Of a stretch of DNA of 64,000 bases, positions 33,196 to 42,603 are shown piece after piece. Below the pieces are notes generated by a model, which worked only from the letters and a program-made list of their open reading frames with translations, ran no database searches and had not been told where the DNA came from. How positions within the stretch are numbered: position 1 is the first letter of the stretch; every line of letters starts with the position of its first letter. Made by a program: the position numbers and the translations under genes. Origin of the DNA: Saprospiraceae bacterium (GTDB lineage: Bacteria > Bacteroidota > Bacteroidia > Chitinophagales > Saprospiraceae); contig JADJTQ010000001.1 in NCBI GenBank assembly GCA_016711125.1, positions 930,001 through 994,000 of the forward strand, given 5' to 3'.

Positions 33196-33873
33196 TTAGT
33201 TCGCAAAGGGCCCATCACCTACCTTGACCCGAAAAGGTTTGCAAAAATAGAGTACGTGCGAATATTGATTTAGATCAACGCCATTTAGATCATAACTATG
33301 AGCACCCTTAAAAACCTTTACGGCTCCGATTTCTAACGCATTATCAATCGTATTTAGATTATTGGTTAGATAGACGTAGAGTCCCGGCAGTGCCGTAGAG
33401 GCTTCGTAATTGGCATTAAAAGAAAGTTTTACACCTCCGGATATTTTCTCTAAGCTGAAATCTCCCTTTAATAAATAGCTGCTCGTTGTTCTTAAACTTC
33501 CGGTACGCATATTTGAAGAGACGACCGTACTATTGCCTACCACCACCAGTTTTTCATCACGCAGTTGTTTACCCCCGGGATCCAGACCGCTTACACTTAT
33601 CAGAGCGGTACCTGCTTTCAATGCTGTTGCTAAACCATTTTGCTCGATGCTTATGATTTCTTGGGCTGAACTTGCCCATAAATAGGAAGATAGATCTCCT
33701 TCGACCCCAACGTTATTCAAATAGACAGCTTCGAATTGATAGGTAGTGTTGATTTCAATGGTGTCGATAGGATTCATTATCCGAACCTCCGGTTCAACCT
33801 CATCATAAACCAGGTCATCCCCGATACATGCCGAAACCATCAGTAGCGGTAGGGTCCAATATAGTTTTGTCAT
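33196..33873 (-). CDS. Lipoprotein with Ig-like (Big_2) and DM13 domains
   Basis: 225 residues. The N-terminus has a lipoprotein signal (TKLYWTLPLLMVSAC), with the lipidated Cys at position 16. A bacterial Ig-like segment follows (about 30-110: INTTYQFEAVYLNN, LWASSAQEIISIEQNGLATALKAGTALISVSG). The C-terminal DM13 domain (about 130-220) contains LPGLYVYLTNNLN, GAVKVFKGAHSYDL and the conserved Cys in VLYFCKPFRVKVG. DM13 domains are proposed to act in electron transfer through that cysteine. The location is the periplasm or cell surface. Confidence 0.75.
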   Translation of the reverse strand: MTKLYWTLPLLMVSACIGDDLVYDEVEPEVRIMNPIDTIEINTTYQFEAVYLNNVGVEGDLSSYLWASSAQEIISIEQNGLATALKAGTALISVSGLDPGGKQLRDEKLVVVGNSTVVSSNMRTGSLRTTSSYLLKGDFSLEKISGGVKLSFNANYEASTALPGLYVYLTNNLNTIDNALEIGAVKVFKGAHSYDLNGVDLNQYSHVLYFCKPFRVKVGDGPFAN

Positions 33874-34090
33874 TTCTTGCTGCTTCTTGGTTGATGCTGA
33901 AGCAAAGATACGGACTAAAAGTTCACAAGAATGTCACAACCGCAACACAGTTCTATCTCAAGTTATCTCGTTCACAACGTTTCAGATTATTTGTTCCGCA
34001 ATACCTAAGGAACACAAATGACAATGCACACGATCCAAAATGCTAAAATTTATGGGGGGGTTCATCCTGCAGACGGACCATCAACACTTT

Positions 34091-34501
34091 TTATAATTTC
34101 TTTGATCCGTTAAATTTATAGTTGATTGTTTTCTGACCATCTTTTTGCCAGGCGACATCTCCACTGATACTTTTATTGCTGATCGTTCCATTCCATATCA
34201 TGAGACCTTCTTGGTCACTTCGGCAAGTACAGGTGAATTTGATCTTGTTGTCTTGTTTGGTAGAATCGTATTTAGACGGCTTAAAACCATAGGGTTGACA
34301 AGATTGGGAATCCAGTTTCCCCCCTTTGAACGTCAGTAGGTCATCTTGGAGTTGATCTGGAATGTTTATATCGTACATTTTTATTTCAAAAGATTGTTCA
34401 TCGATTGACGTGTTATCTCCCGGCTGTGCATTTATTGGCATTAAAGTACTAGATAGAAGTAGAACGAACGCTGGGTTGAGAATTAGATTGAGATTTTTCA
34501 T
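34091..34501 (-). CDS. Small secreted protein of unknown function
   Basis: 136 residues with a signal peptide (NLILNPAFVLLLSSTLMPINAQ). The mature part has a short cysteine cluster (SQSCQPYGF and FTCTCRSDQEG) and ends NYKFNGSKKL, where a beta-strand-rich pattern (GLMIWNGTISNKSISGDVAWQ) resembles a small lipocalin-like or copper-resistance-type sheet. No family is recognised. It is monocistronic or preceded by the 50-codon open frame at 34558-34710. Confidence 0.6.
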   Translation of the reverse strand: MKNLNLILNPAFVLLLSSTLMPINAQPGDNTSIDEQSFEIKMYDINIPDQLQDDLLTFKGGKLDSQSCQPYGFKPSKYDSTKQDNKIKFTCTCRSDQEGLMIWNGTISNKSISGDVAWQKDGQKTINYKFNGSKKL

Positions 34502-34557
34502 GATTTATGAGATTTATATTAGTTAGTTTATCTTAATTGCCAATTTGAAATGCGCGA

Positions 34558-34710
34558 TTAAATGGAGTTTCGGTTGATCTCTTGAATTGCCTGCTGAGAC
34601 TGAGGCAAATAGCAAAGTCCGAACATTACTTCGAAGTCAGTGACCAGCGGACTACGAACGCCTTTACTTTTTACAATTCCACGTTCTCTCAAGAGTTGGT
34701 GCCCTGTCAT
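34558..34710 (-). CDS. Possible 50-residue small protein
   Basis: Open frame ATG (34710) to TAA (34558), 50 codons, with a basic N-terminus (TGHQLLRERGIVKSKG). It is preceded by an A-rich leader, and a TATCTTTG box (minus strand, 34760-34753) matching the Bacteroidota -7 consensus lies about 43 bases upstream. It precedes the small secreted protein gene. I recognise no family, and it may simply be the leader of that gene. Confidence 0.25.
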   Translation of the reverse strand: MTGHQLLRERGIVKSKGVRSPLVTDFEVMFGLCYLPQSQQAIQEINRNSI

Positions 34711-35009
34711 TTGTTTTTATTTGTTTTAATTTGAGGAGTGCTAAGTGTAGCAAAGATATGCCACTAACTATTGACCAGTCTTGTATAAAAGGCGGTAAGC
34801 CATGTATGAATCAGAGATTTTTATGAAGAACTTGAGCTTAGTGCCTCTGTACTTCTTTCTAAAATGGGAAAATGGGAACGACTATTGAATAGGATCGACC
34901 AAAGAATGAACTACCACCCGTCGTGAAATTCATAAAGAAGGTCCTTTAAAACCACGGTTCCCGGGGTGCCAAAGTTGGTCAGTTTGACCCTGGCTAGTCC
35001 TTTAAGAGT

Positions 35010-35163
35010 GACATCCGACATCCGACTTCCGACATCCGCATCCGACTTCCGACATCCGCATCCGACATCCGCATCCGACATCCGACATCCGCCATCCGAC
35101 ATCCGACATCCTGCTTCGGACATCCGACATCCGACATCCGACATCCTGCTTCCGACATCCGCC
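35010..35163. repeat. Heptanucleotide array A, downstream of ettA
   Basis: About 22 units of 6-7 bases. Read on the minus strand they are mostly GGATGTC, with GGAAGTC, GGAAGCA and 6-base GGATGC variants. The array begins 6 bases past the repaired ettA stop. Its units share the frame GG-NN-GTC with the GGCAGTC units of the trp-region arrays. Confidence 0.9.
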
Positions 35164-35169
35164 TTATCC

Positions 35170-36839
35170 CTACAACAGGCTCTTAAATCGGGGTCTTCTC
35201 GGGGCGAGTGTACCCAATCGCTCTTTTTATTTTCCTCGTAAGCGTTAAAATTTCCTTCGAAAAAGACAACCTTGCCTTCATCTTCAAAAGAAAGGATATG
35301 GGTAGCCAATTTGTCGATAAACCAGCGGTCGTGCGAGATTACCAATACGCAACCGGCAAAGTTTTCAATGGCTTCTTCGAGAGCACGTAAGGTGTTGACA
35401 TCAATGTCGTTCGTGGGCTCATCAAGTAGAATTACATTGCCACCTTCTTTGAGCGTAATAGCCAGATGTAAGCGGTTTCGCTCTCCACCAGAAAGCACGC
35501 CTACTTTCTTTTGCTGATCAGCTCCGGCAAAATTAAATCGACTCAGATAGGCTCTCGCATTGATTTCGGTATCTCCGATTTTGATAAATTCGTGTCCCTG
35601 GCTTACCACCTCATAAATCGTTTTTTCGGGTATCAGGTCTTTATGGCTCTGGTCTACATAGGCCAGTTTGACGGTACTTCCTATGTTGATCGTTCCGCCA
35701 TCCGGCTTTTCTTCGCCCATGATCATGCGAAACAACGTTGATTTACCCATGCCGTTGGGGCCGATGATACCGACGATTGCATTTTTAGGAATGCTTAGAT
35801 TCAAGCCATCGATGAGTACCCGATTGCCAAATCCCTTTATTAAGTGGTCGAGTTCGATCACAACATCGCCAAGCCGGGGCCCGGGTGGAATGAAAAGTTC
35901 AAGTTTGGCCTCCTTTTCTTTGACCTCAGCATTGGTCATCTTATCGTATGCGGTCAGACGGGCTTTGCCCTTGGCTTGTCTGGCTTTTGGGGCGAGCCGG
36001 CTCCATTCCAACTCACGTTGCAATGATTTTTGCCTTTTGCTTTCTGCCTTTTCTTCTGCGGCGAGACGTTTCGCTTTCTGATCGAGCCATGAGCTGTAGT
36101 TGCCCTCCCATGGTATACCTTCACCCCGGTCCAGTTCCAGAATCCAGCCTGCCACATTATCCAGAAAGTAGCGGTCGTGGGTCACAGCAATCACGGTGCC
36201 GGGAAAGTTTTTCAGGTACTGCTCCAGCCAGTGTACACTCTCGGCATCCAGGTGGTTAGTCGGCTCGTCAAGCAACAGGATATCTGGTTTGCTTAGTAAT
36301 AACCGGCATAGAGCCACCCGGCGCCGTTCACCACCAGACAGTACAGCAACTTTTGCATCATCAGGTGGGCATCGCAGAGACTCCATCGCGACTTCCAGTG
36401 TATGGTCGAGATCCCACCCACCGAGGTGGTCCATTTTTTCAAGTAGCTCTCCTTGCTGTTCGATGACTTTCATCATCGCGTCATCATCCATCGGCTCAGC
36501 GAGTTTAGCCGAGATATCCTCATATGCCTTGACTACATCGGCTATGTGTTGTACCCCCTCAGCAACAATCTCTTTGACGGTTTTACTTTCGTCAAGTTCG
36601 GGTTCCTGTGAAAGCAAACCGATTTTATAGTCTTTGTCAAAAGTGACTTTTCCCTGATAGTTTTGATCAAGACCCGCGATGATGCGCAAAAGGCTGGATT
36701 TTCCTGATCCATTCAGGCCCAGCACCCCGATTTTGGCGCCGTAGAAAAAGGAAAGCCAGATATTTTTCAATACCTGTTTATTAGGAGGGTAGATTTTACT
36801 CACCCCTTCCATTGCAAAAATGACCTTGTTGTCAGCCAT
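35170..36839 (-). CDS. ettA: ABC-F translational throttle protein EttA (frameshift near the C-terminus)
   Basis: About 556 residues after repair, the same length as E. coli EttA. ABC-F proteins bind the ribosomal E site and gate the first elongation steps by energy state. Two ATPase domains: Walker A GLNGSGKSS and GPNGMGKST, signatures LSGGERRRVALC and LSGGERNRLHLA, Walker B LLLDEPTNHLD and ILLDEPTNDID. The inter-domain linker is rich in Arg/Lys. One A is missing in the run at 35223-35227; repaired, the tail reads ENKKERLGTLAPRRPRFKSLL and stops at TAG (35172-35170). In the unrepaired frame translation would run on through the heptad array. ATG at 36839 fits the conserved start. Confidence 0.93.
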
Positions 36840-36992
36840 AGGATTTCGTTTTTTATATGCGGCGAAGGTGAGAAAAATATGGGAGAGATATGATGCAAAA
36901 GTGAAGAGTAACACATGTTAGTAATTCATTATATGTTTTGCTGCATATTCATTGTAAAATGAAGGTTATAGACGTATATTGGTATTCAACCA

Positions 36993-37501
36993 TTGGCCAC
37001 TATGCTCCCATCCCACATCTACCACATCTACAACCACGCAAACGGTGGCGATGATTTATTCCAGTCGCCGGCTAATTATGAATATTTCATGCGAAAATGG
37101 AAGGAGTATATTGATCCGGTAGGGGAGACTTTGGCATACTGTCTGATGCCCAACCACTTTTCATGCGATGCTTTTTTAACGGATATACCAAGGCGATTAA
37201 TAAGCGATATCGCCGATATGGTAGTTTATTTGCTCCCCGATTTCGCAGACTGGAGGTCTCCACGGATGATTATGCCAAGCGTTTGATTCGCTATATCCAT
37301 ACTAATCCGGTGCATCATGGTTTTTGTAAGGAAATTAGAGAATGGCCATACTCCTGGTCGTACTATGGTGAGAGGAAATTTGATTGGCAATCCTTGTCGA
37401 TTAAGAAATATTTTGAAGACTATCGCCAATTCAAGCAGTGGCACCATCTTATTGCTTCTGACCATGAACAATTGGAAAAAGATGTAGACACAAGTGATTG
37501 A
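36993..37501 (+). pseudogene. REP-associated tyrosine transposase (RAYT/IS200-like), internally deleted
   Basis: Two parts of one Y1-type transposase in different frames. The N-terminal part (from TTG 36993 or ATG 37002) has HIYHIYNHANGGDDLF and the HUH-site lead-in YCLMPNHF. The C-terminal part has NGYTKAINKRYRRYGSLF, RRLEV, RLIRYIHTNPVHHGF and WPYSWSYY. Between them the second His of HUH and a few dozen residues expected for the family are missing, at about 37155-37170, together with a frame change. This is real decay rather than a single-base error, so it is probably inactive. Confidence 0.75.
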
Positions 37502-37517
37502 AAAAGTATATTAATGG

Positions 37518-37846
37518 ATGACCATCAACCGGTACTCATATTACCTACTATCACCTATGCCATAGAAAACTTTGGCTTCTGACTCAAGAAATCCGGATGG
37601 AACAAAGTACTCACAACCAATATGTAGAAGAGGGAAAGCTCATCAATGAAACAAGCTACCAACGCCGTCCACATAAATGGAGGGAACTCTCGCTGGAGGG
37701 AATCAAAATCGATCACTTTGATGTAAAAAATAATTTAGTCAGAGAGGAAGAAAACACCTAAACTGGAGCATGCACACATAGCCCAGGTGAAATATTACCT
37801 ATTAGGGATCGCCAAGGGGACTTTTAATTGCACCTTTTGGAATTGA
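37518..37846 (+). pseudogene. cas4: Remnant of CRISPR-associated nuclease Cas4
   Basis: Reading from 37531 in one frame gives GTHITYYHLCHRKLWL, TQEIRMEQS, EEGKLINETSY and GIKIDHFDVKN. These fit the Cas4 N-terminal cysteine region, the RecB-like H/D motif and the loop before the catalytic Lys. A stop at 37759-37761 ends this frame. A second frame starting at 37760 resumes with KLEHAHIAQVKYYL, the Cas4 QxxxY motif region, and stops at 37846. The start ATG 37518 is one base out of frame. The C-terminal iron-sulfur cysteines are absent, and the end runs into a sequence ending ATTGAAAC like the CRISPR repeats. No cas1 or cas2 is present. Confidence 0.72.
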
Positions 37847-37882
37847 AACCTGTATCAAAGCTATTATTGACACTAGATCGCT

Positions 37883-37995
37883 GTTAATTAATTTCCACTA
37901 CAATAAGGATTGAAACAAAGATCTACGTATTTAATCGGTTCTACCGTGCCTGCTTGGCATTTAATTTCCACTATAATAGGGATTTGGATTGAAAC
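37883..37995 (+). CRISPR. Degenerate two-repeat CRISPR remnant
   Basis: Repeat 1 (37883-37916) and repeat 2 (37959-37995) share TTAATTTCCACTA-AATA and end in GGATTGAAAC, the typical 3' end of type I/III repeats. Repeat 2 carries a 5-6 base insertion (GATTTG) before the end. The 42-base spacer lies between them at 37917-37958. A third ATTGAAAC (37842-37849) ends the cas4 remnant, 33 bases before repeat 1. Too few and too divergent to be active; direction is inferred from the ATTGAAAC end and the upstream cas4. Confidence 0.65.
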
Positions 37996-38213
37996 ATCAG
38001 AAATTTAAGAACCGTAATACCAATAGGGCAAAATATGCAATAGACCGGTAAACCCGGATGCCAACTAACTCTTGTTAAAAATTATGATCTTTTACTGGCA
38101 TGACATTCAAAAATGCGATTTGACAATCAACAGGTGTCTGATTCAACAGCTATACAGGCCTGTTTTTGCTACTAATTTAGGCGTGGTGTCGGCATATTCT
38201 TATATTAGTGATC

Positions 38214-38221
38214 TAAATTTG
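38214..38221 (+). promoter_or_regulatory. Candidate -7 box
   Basis: TAAATTTG matches TAnnTTTG exactly, 17 bases before the start of the following gene. A matching TTG about 20 bases upstream is not clear. Confidence 0.4.
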
Positions 38222-38238
38222 TAGAATCTAGTCTACCT

Positions 38239-39461
38239 ATGAAAAACAAGATTGGACCTGACTATCAACAGCTTAAAGAAATTTGTGAGGCTAACACGAG
38301 AGATACCGCTGACCTGGTAGATGGTCTGATGTACTACGCAGGTGAGCGGGATAAGTTGGATCGCAAATCTATTGAGCATTTGCCCAGGTACAGACATATG
38401 CTCAAGAAATTTAGCATTGAAAATATGGGCCGGTTTACCGCTCAATATATCGTCCATCAAATTTTTAAAACGAAGGGCTATATCCATAAATATTTAAATC
38501 ATGCCTATTGCCGTAACCTTAAGGACGAGGACCGGGCTTATCTCGAATTCTGCGCACAAAATCCTGGAGGTACAGCTTTAGTGTGGTAAAAAATCAACCT
38601 GTCAGTGAATTTTTCGAAATGCAGGATGTCTTTACTGGAGACACCTACTTGTTGTATTCTCCTGGTGCTGAGGTCACCTTAAAAGAGCAGTCGGCTATTT
38701 TATGGTTTAATCTGATTGCCTTCAATGGACACTGTTATCAGACCTTTGGTCCAATTGGTGCTTTCGCTGGTTTTGAACCAGATGATATTTTATTTTATTC
38801 CTCATTATTATGTCCTGATCAATGGCCATTGAGCCAGAGTCAGCTGGTAGACTATATTGAAAAAAAACCCCTACTGTATTATTTTTTATTATCAGGCGCA
38901 AGGATCCCCCTTGTCCGGAATAAGACAGATCAAATTATACGAAATACAGCGGAATATGTTTCTGAAGAGATGGATCTGGAGGAATTGAAAGAAGATTTCA
39001 TTATCGATTCGAATCGGAATATCGTCCGACTCCAATTAAATAATTGGGAAGGACCTCCTCACTTTGCGACTGCATATTTCGATAAAAAGGACGACTTGCT
39101 TCAACTCTCGTCAATGACGGATCGAGGGTTTAAACAACTTATTGAAACCTTCAATAAATTTGGCTACGGGCTTGATCCTGATCCTGATCATCGGGTCAAT
39201 TTTTCGATGTTATCAACTGCCGGAGATATATTGAAGAAAGATCTAAACGAGAACAAATATGATAAGTTATTTCAAAAGAAAACTTCACCAAATGAACAGA
39301 AGGATTTAGATGGAATTAACTATTTTATGAGTCTTGTCGTGCCTTTTATTAATGACAGAGAAAAGCCGGATATTGCTTCCCTTGCAAGAGAGGCAGGTAT
39401 CGATCTAAAAACCGCAGAAGAACTCACAGCACATTTGATTGAAAGATTAAATAAGTTATAA
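38239..39461 (+). CDS. Unrecognised protein, about 409 residues (probable frameshift)
   Basis: Two overlapping frames that read as one protein if one G is added at 38585-38586: GGTALVW continues as VKNQPVSEFFEMQDVFTGD. The N-terminal 115 residues are charged and helical with HLPRYRHMLKKF and NHAYCRNLKDEDRAYLEFC. The middle is mixed alpha/beta and rich in aromatic residues (ILWFNLIAFNGHCYQTFGPIGAFAGF). The C-terminus (DIASLAREAGIDLKTAEELTAHLIERL) looks like a helix-turn-helix. No signal peptide or membrane helix. I do not recognise the family. It lies between the CRISPR remnant and the IS110 element. Confidence 0.55.
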
Positions 39462-39927
39462 ACTCAACTTTCTGTACCCTTTCTTGTAATATTTATATAG
39501 GTATAGGTATAGGATAGATCATAATCTATTGATAAAGAATTAACTATATCAAACCATAGCCATACTTTATATTGTTTCTCTGATCATAAATATATATCAG
39601 CTACAAAAAATCTTGGTTAAGAAAATATCCTTGTTGTTCCAGAATTTACTTGGCACGGTGACACCGGCTTAGTATGTATAGGTGGGGCCCCACACTCAAG
39701 TTGGAGCGTTGGATTTTATACAGCGTATTTAAGTAACAAGATCATTTTCATTCCCTAATTTCTTATTGTCACAAATAGTTGATTTTCAAACGAATGTAGC
39801 CTTGCCTCCCGTCCGCTGCGCCTTTAGGTTTGTATTTATTAAGATTACATTCATATTATAAATATTCATATTCATAATAGGGGGTTTTAGGGGGGATCAA
39901 TTTATGTTAATTTGTGGATAAGTTGAG
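39462..39927. other. Gene-free, AT-rich stretch left of the IS110 gene
   Basis: No supportable open frame. It contains scattered low-complexity sequence (GGTATAGGTATAGG at about 39500) and a G-rich GGGGGTTTTAGGGGGGATC at about 39880. The left end of the IS110 element probably falls in this stretch, but I cannot place it because this family lacks terminal inverted repeats. Confidence 0.4.
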
Positions 39928-40000
39928 GCAAAGAGTGGCACTTTAGCCGCTGCCGTAGAAGTCATCGATATTCTATGAACCGTTTTAATCCACTCTTTGC
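39928..40000 (+). ncRNA. Candidate bridge RNA segment of the IS110 element
   Basis: An 11-bp perfect inverted repeat, GCAAAGAGTGG (39928-39938) and CCACTCTTTGC (39990-40000), encloses 51 bases containing short internal pairs. It ends 111 bases upstream of the transposase ATG. IS110 elements carry a structured non-coding RNA next to the recombinase gene whose loops pair with donor and target DNA. The position and foldback are consistent with that; the loop assignments are not made. Confidence 0.35.
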
Positions 40001-40111
40001 TTTTAGGTCAAAGCCAAATAGAAAATTGGGAGTAAAACCCATTATTAAGGTGTTGGTGTTTGCCTAAGAACTCAACTACTTGTTATTTTCAAATCTATTA
40101 AAATTTTCACT

Positions 40112-41128
40112 ATGTTTTCTCAACTTATCATTGGTTGCGACATTTCTAAAGATCACATCAACTTTTGTGTTTTTTAAATGGCACCGTTATTCAGAACATT
40201 CAAATAGATAATGATCTGAAGAGTCTTCGGTGCTTCGTCAAGCGGGCATCTTCCTTTTCTAATGACCTGGCCTTAGACGTGGATCCGGCAGACCCCATTT
40301 TTATTATGGAGTTTACAGGCATTTACAACAATTTGCTTTTGGAAGTATTACACAATCAGAGTAAGACTTGCTACGTAGTCAACGCAGTCGAAATCAAAAA
40401 ATTCACTTGGGCTCACAAGAGGAAAGAATGATATTGTTGATGCGCAACGTATTGCTGAATATGCTTACCGCTTCCATGATAAACTTTCAATCTGGGTGCC
40501 ATTAGAGGCTAACATCCTCAAATTGAATGGATTAAGAACTCACCGGTCCCAGCTTATTAAGGTTAGAAAGCAGCTGACACAAGGTGCCCAAGACAATAAG
40601 AAATTTCTGGGATCTGATGTGTTCAAGGTAATCGACAAGTCTAACTCTAAGATTGAAAAGATCTTAAACGAACAGATAGACGCTGTTGATGAGAAAATAT
40701 TGGAAACGATTAAAGCCGATTTGAAATTGAAGACAAACTATGATCTTCTTACATCGGTACCGGGTATTGGACCCATAACTGCCAGTGCTTTGATCTGTGT
40801 CACGAAAAACTTTACTCGATTCGATAGTGCTAAAAAACTCAGTTGCTATTGTGGTGTCGTGCCTTTTGAAAAATCATCCGGTAATAAAATTGGCAAACCT
40901 CATTTGTCCCATGCAGCAAACAAAGACCTGAAAGCGCTGCTTCATCTGGGAGCTGGTAGCATTCTCAATTCAAAACATTTTCTAGGTCAATACTATCGCA
41001 GGTTGGTAGCAGATGGAAAACATAAGAGCTTGGCCAGAAACAACCTCAAAAATAAAATGTTGACTACAGCTTTTGCTTGTGTCAAAAAGCAAATTCCCTT
41101 CCAGATAGACTATCAATACTCTGCATAG
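40112..41128 (+). CDS. IS110-family DEDD transposase (two frameshifts)
   Basis: About 339 residues when two homopolymers are repaired: T run 40170-40175 (add one) and A run 40396-40401 (remove one). The N-terminal RuvC-like DEDD domain has GCDISKDHINF (Asp), FIMEFTGIYNN (Glu) and RGKNDIVDAQRIAEYA (two Asp). A coiled-coil linker follows. The C-terminal Tnp_20 domain has SVPGIGPITASALI, a helix-hairpin-helix, then YCGVVPFEKSSGN and HLGAGSILNSK with the conserved Ser. Upstream ATG 40112 fits the conserved start. Either sequence error or decay could explain the breaks. Confidence 0.82.
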
Positions 41129-41213
41129 TTATAAACAATCGATTCTGGGGAATTTAATGATTAACCATTCAAAATGTTATATTATGTATTAAAAATAGTT
41201 ACAATTATCCTTG

Positions 41214-42570
41214 GCAATGGTTCGCGGGGTTAGATGGGGACACATTATGAATAAATCATATATATAAAAGGTAAATGCGTATATTGTAGAGTCTCAAGAT
41301 TACTACAAAATGAAAACTACAAACGCATTTACCCAAGGCGTAAGCCTTATAAGTACAATATTAAATAAAATGCCCGGGATTAATGAATGGCGACGCCGGT
41401 TTATTGTAGAGACATTTATGCTTTTTTTAAGCATACGAGGCCGGATTAATTTCTTACAACTGGCAAGATATGGTAAGTACCATGAAAGTACCTATCGAAT
41501 GGGATTTGAGCGAGACTTTGACTTTTTTAACCTTCAATATTTTATTGGTGGAGCAATATTGTGGAGCGAATTGTATCCTGGTTTTGATCCAACCTATCTG
41601 AATATGAGTGGTAAGCATACCCCAGGAATCGGTTACTTTTATAGCGGAACAGCCGGAAAGCATAAGCGGGGCTTGGAAATAGCGGGAATAGCGGTGGTCG
41701 ATGTAGATCAGAATACGGCCTACCATTTGGAAGCGATTCAAACACCGAGTGCCCGGAAATCCACCTTGGAGGATGGCCAGAGTATTGTGGATCACTATGC
41801 GAACATCATTGTCTCAAGATCAGCCCAGTTAAGTAAGCTCAGTACGATATTGGCCGTGGATGCCTATTTCACTAAGAGGAAATTCATAGATCCGATCTGT
41901 GAGAAGACGGATTTAAATATTGTGGGTCGATTGAGAGAGGATGCGAATCTTCGCTATTTATATAATGGAAGGCAAACAGGTAGCAAAGGCCGGCCGAAAC
42001 AGTATGCTGGTAAAATCAACGTGAAACGAATCGATAAACGGCGGGTAACCCAAGAATACGAAGATGATGACGTGCGAATCCATGCCGCGGTGGTTAATAG
42101 TGTTGGTCTGAAGCGCAATGTAAAACTCTGCTATGTAGAATTCCTGAATACCACTGGGGAAGTAAATACTACGAAGATGTTCTTCAGTACGGATATCATT
42201 ATGACGGGGCTTGCCATCCTGTGTGCTTACCGAGCCAGGTTTCAAATGGAATTCAATTTTAGAGATTCAAAACAATTTACAGGACTACAGAATAGTCAAG
42301 CAAGAAGTAAAAAGAAAATACATTTTCATGTAAACGCCGCGCTAACCACAGCATCAATTGGCAAATGTATTCAACGGAATGGGTTGAAAAGAAGTCTTCG
42401 ATTAACCTATTCGATCTCTGATTTGACCACCGAATTATTCAACCATAATCTATTAAAAAGAATATTATCAATCTATCCAATTGACGCAAACATTAAAATA
42501 AATGATAATGTGATCAGATTAGTCCTGGATTATGGCAAAATCGCAGCCTGATAAGGTCACGAACCATTGC
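41214..42570 (+). mobile_element. IS4-family insertion sequence
   Basis: Imperfect terminal inverted repeats: left GCAATGGTTCGCGGGGTTA (41214-41232) and the reverse complement of 42552-42570 (GCAATGGTTCGTGACCTTA), with 15 of 19 positions matching. A TTG triplet abuts both ends (41211-41213 and 42571-42573) and may be a short target duplication. The element is 1,357 bp with one transposase gene and looks complete. Confidence 0.75.
41310..42551 (+). CDS. IS4-family DDE transposase
   Basis: 413 residues, intact. The DDE catalytic core shows Asp in the AGIAVVDVDQNTAYH strand, Asp in TILAVDAYFTKRKF, and the IS4 YREK signature Y-(2)-R-(3)-E-(6)-K in YRARFQMEFNFRDSK. The N-terminal part (FIVETFMLFLSIRGRINFLQLARYG) is a helical DNA-binding region. 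The gene occupies most of the element, and its stop overlaps the start of the right inverted repeat. This is the one mobile gene in the island with no break, so it may still be active. Confidence 0.88.
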   Translation: MKTTNAFTQGVSLISTILNKMPGINEWRRRFIVETFMLFLSIRGRINFLQLARYGKYHESTYRMGFERDFDFFNLQYFIGGAILWSELYPGFDPTYLNMSGKHTPGIGYFYSGTAGKHKRGLEIAGIAVVDVDQNTAYHLEAIQTPSARKSTLEDGQSIVDHYANIIVSRSAQLSKLSTILAVDAYFTKRKFIDPICEKTDLNIVGRLREDANLRYLYNGRQTGSKGRPKQYAGKINVKRIDKRRVTQEYEDDDVRIHAAVVNSVGLKRNVKLCYVEFLNTTGEVNTTKMFFSTDIIMTGLAILCAYRARFQMEFNFRDSKQFTGLQNSQARSKKKIHFHVNAALTTASIGKCIQRNGLKRSLRLTYSISDLTTELFNHNLLKRILSIYPIDANIKINDNVIRLVLDYGKIAA

Positions 42571-42603
42571 TTGGAAAACCCATAGAAAACGGTTCACTCA
42601 CTT

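Noticed and set aside
34966..35241. Plus-strand open frame through array A with repeats such as DIRHPTS
   Set aside because: A by-product of the repeat sequence, antisense to the end of ettA.
37842..37849. A third full CRISPR repeat at the end of the cas4 remnant
   Set aside because: Only the last part (GGAATTGAAAC) resembles a repeat; the TTAATTTCCACTA part is missing, so it is at most a partial repeat.
41203..42580. A longer target duplication around the IS4 element
   Set aside because: Only the triplet TTG is shared by the two flanks; longer matches are not seen.
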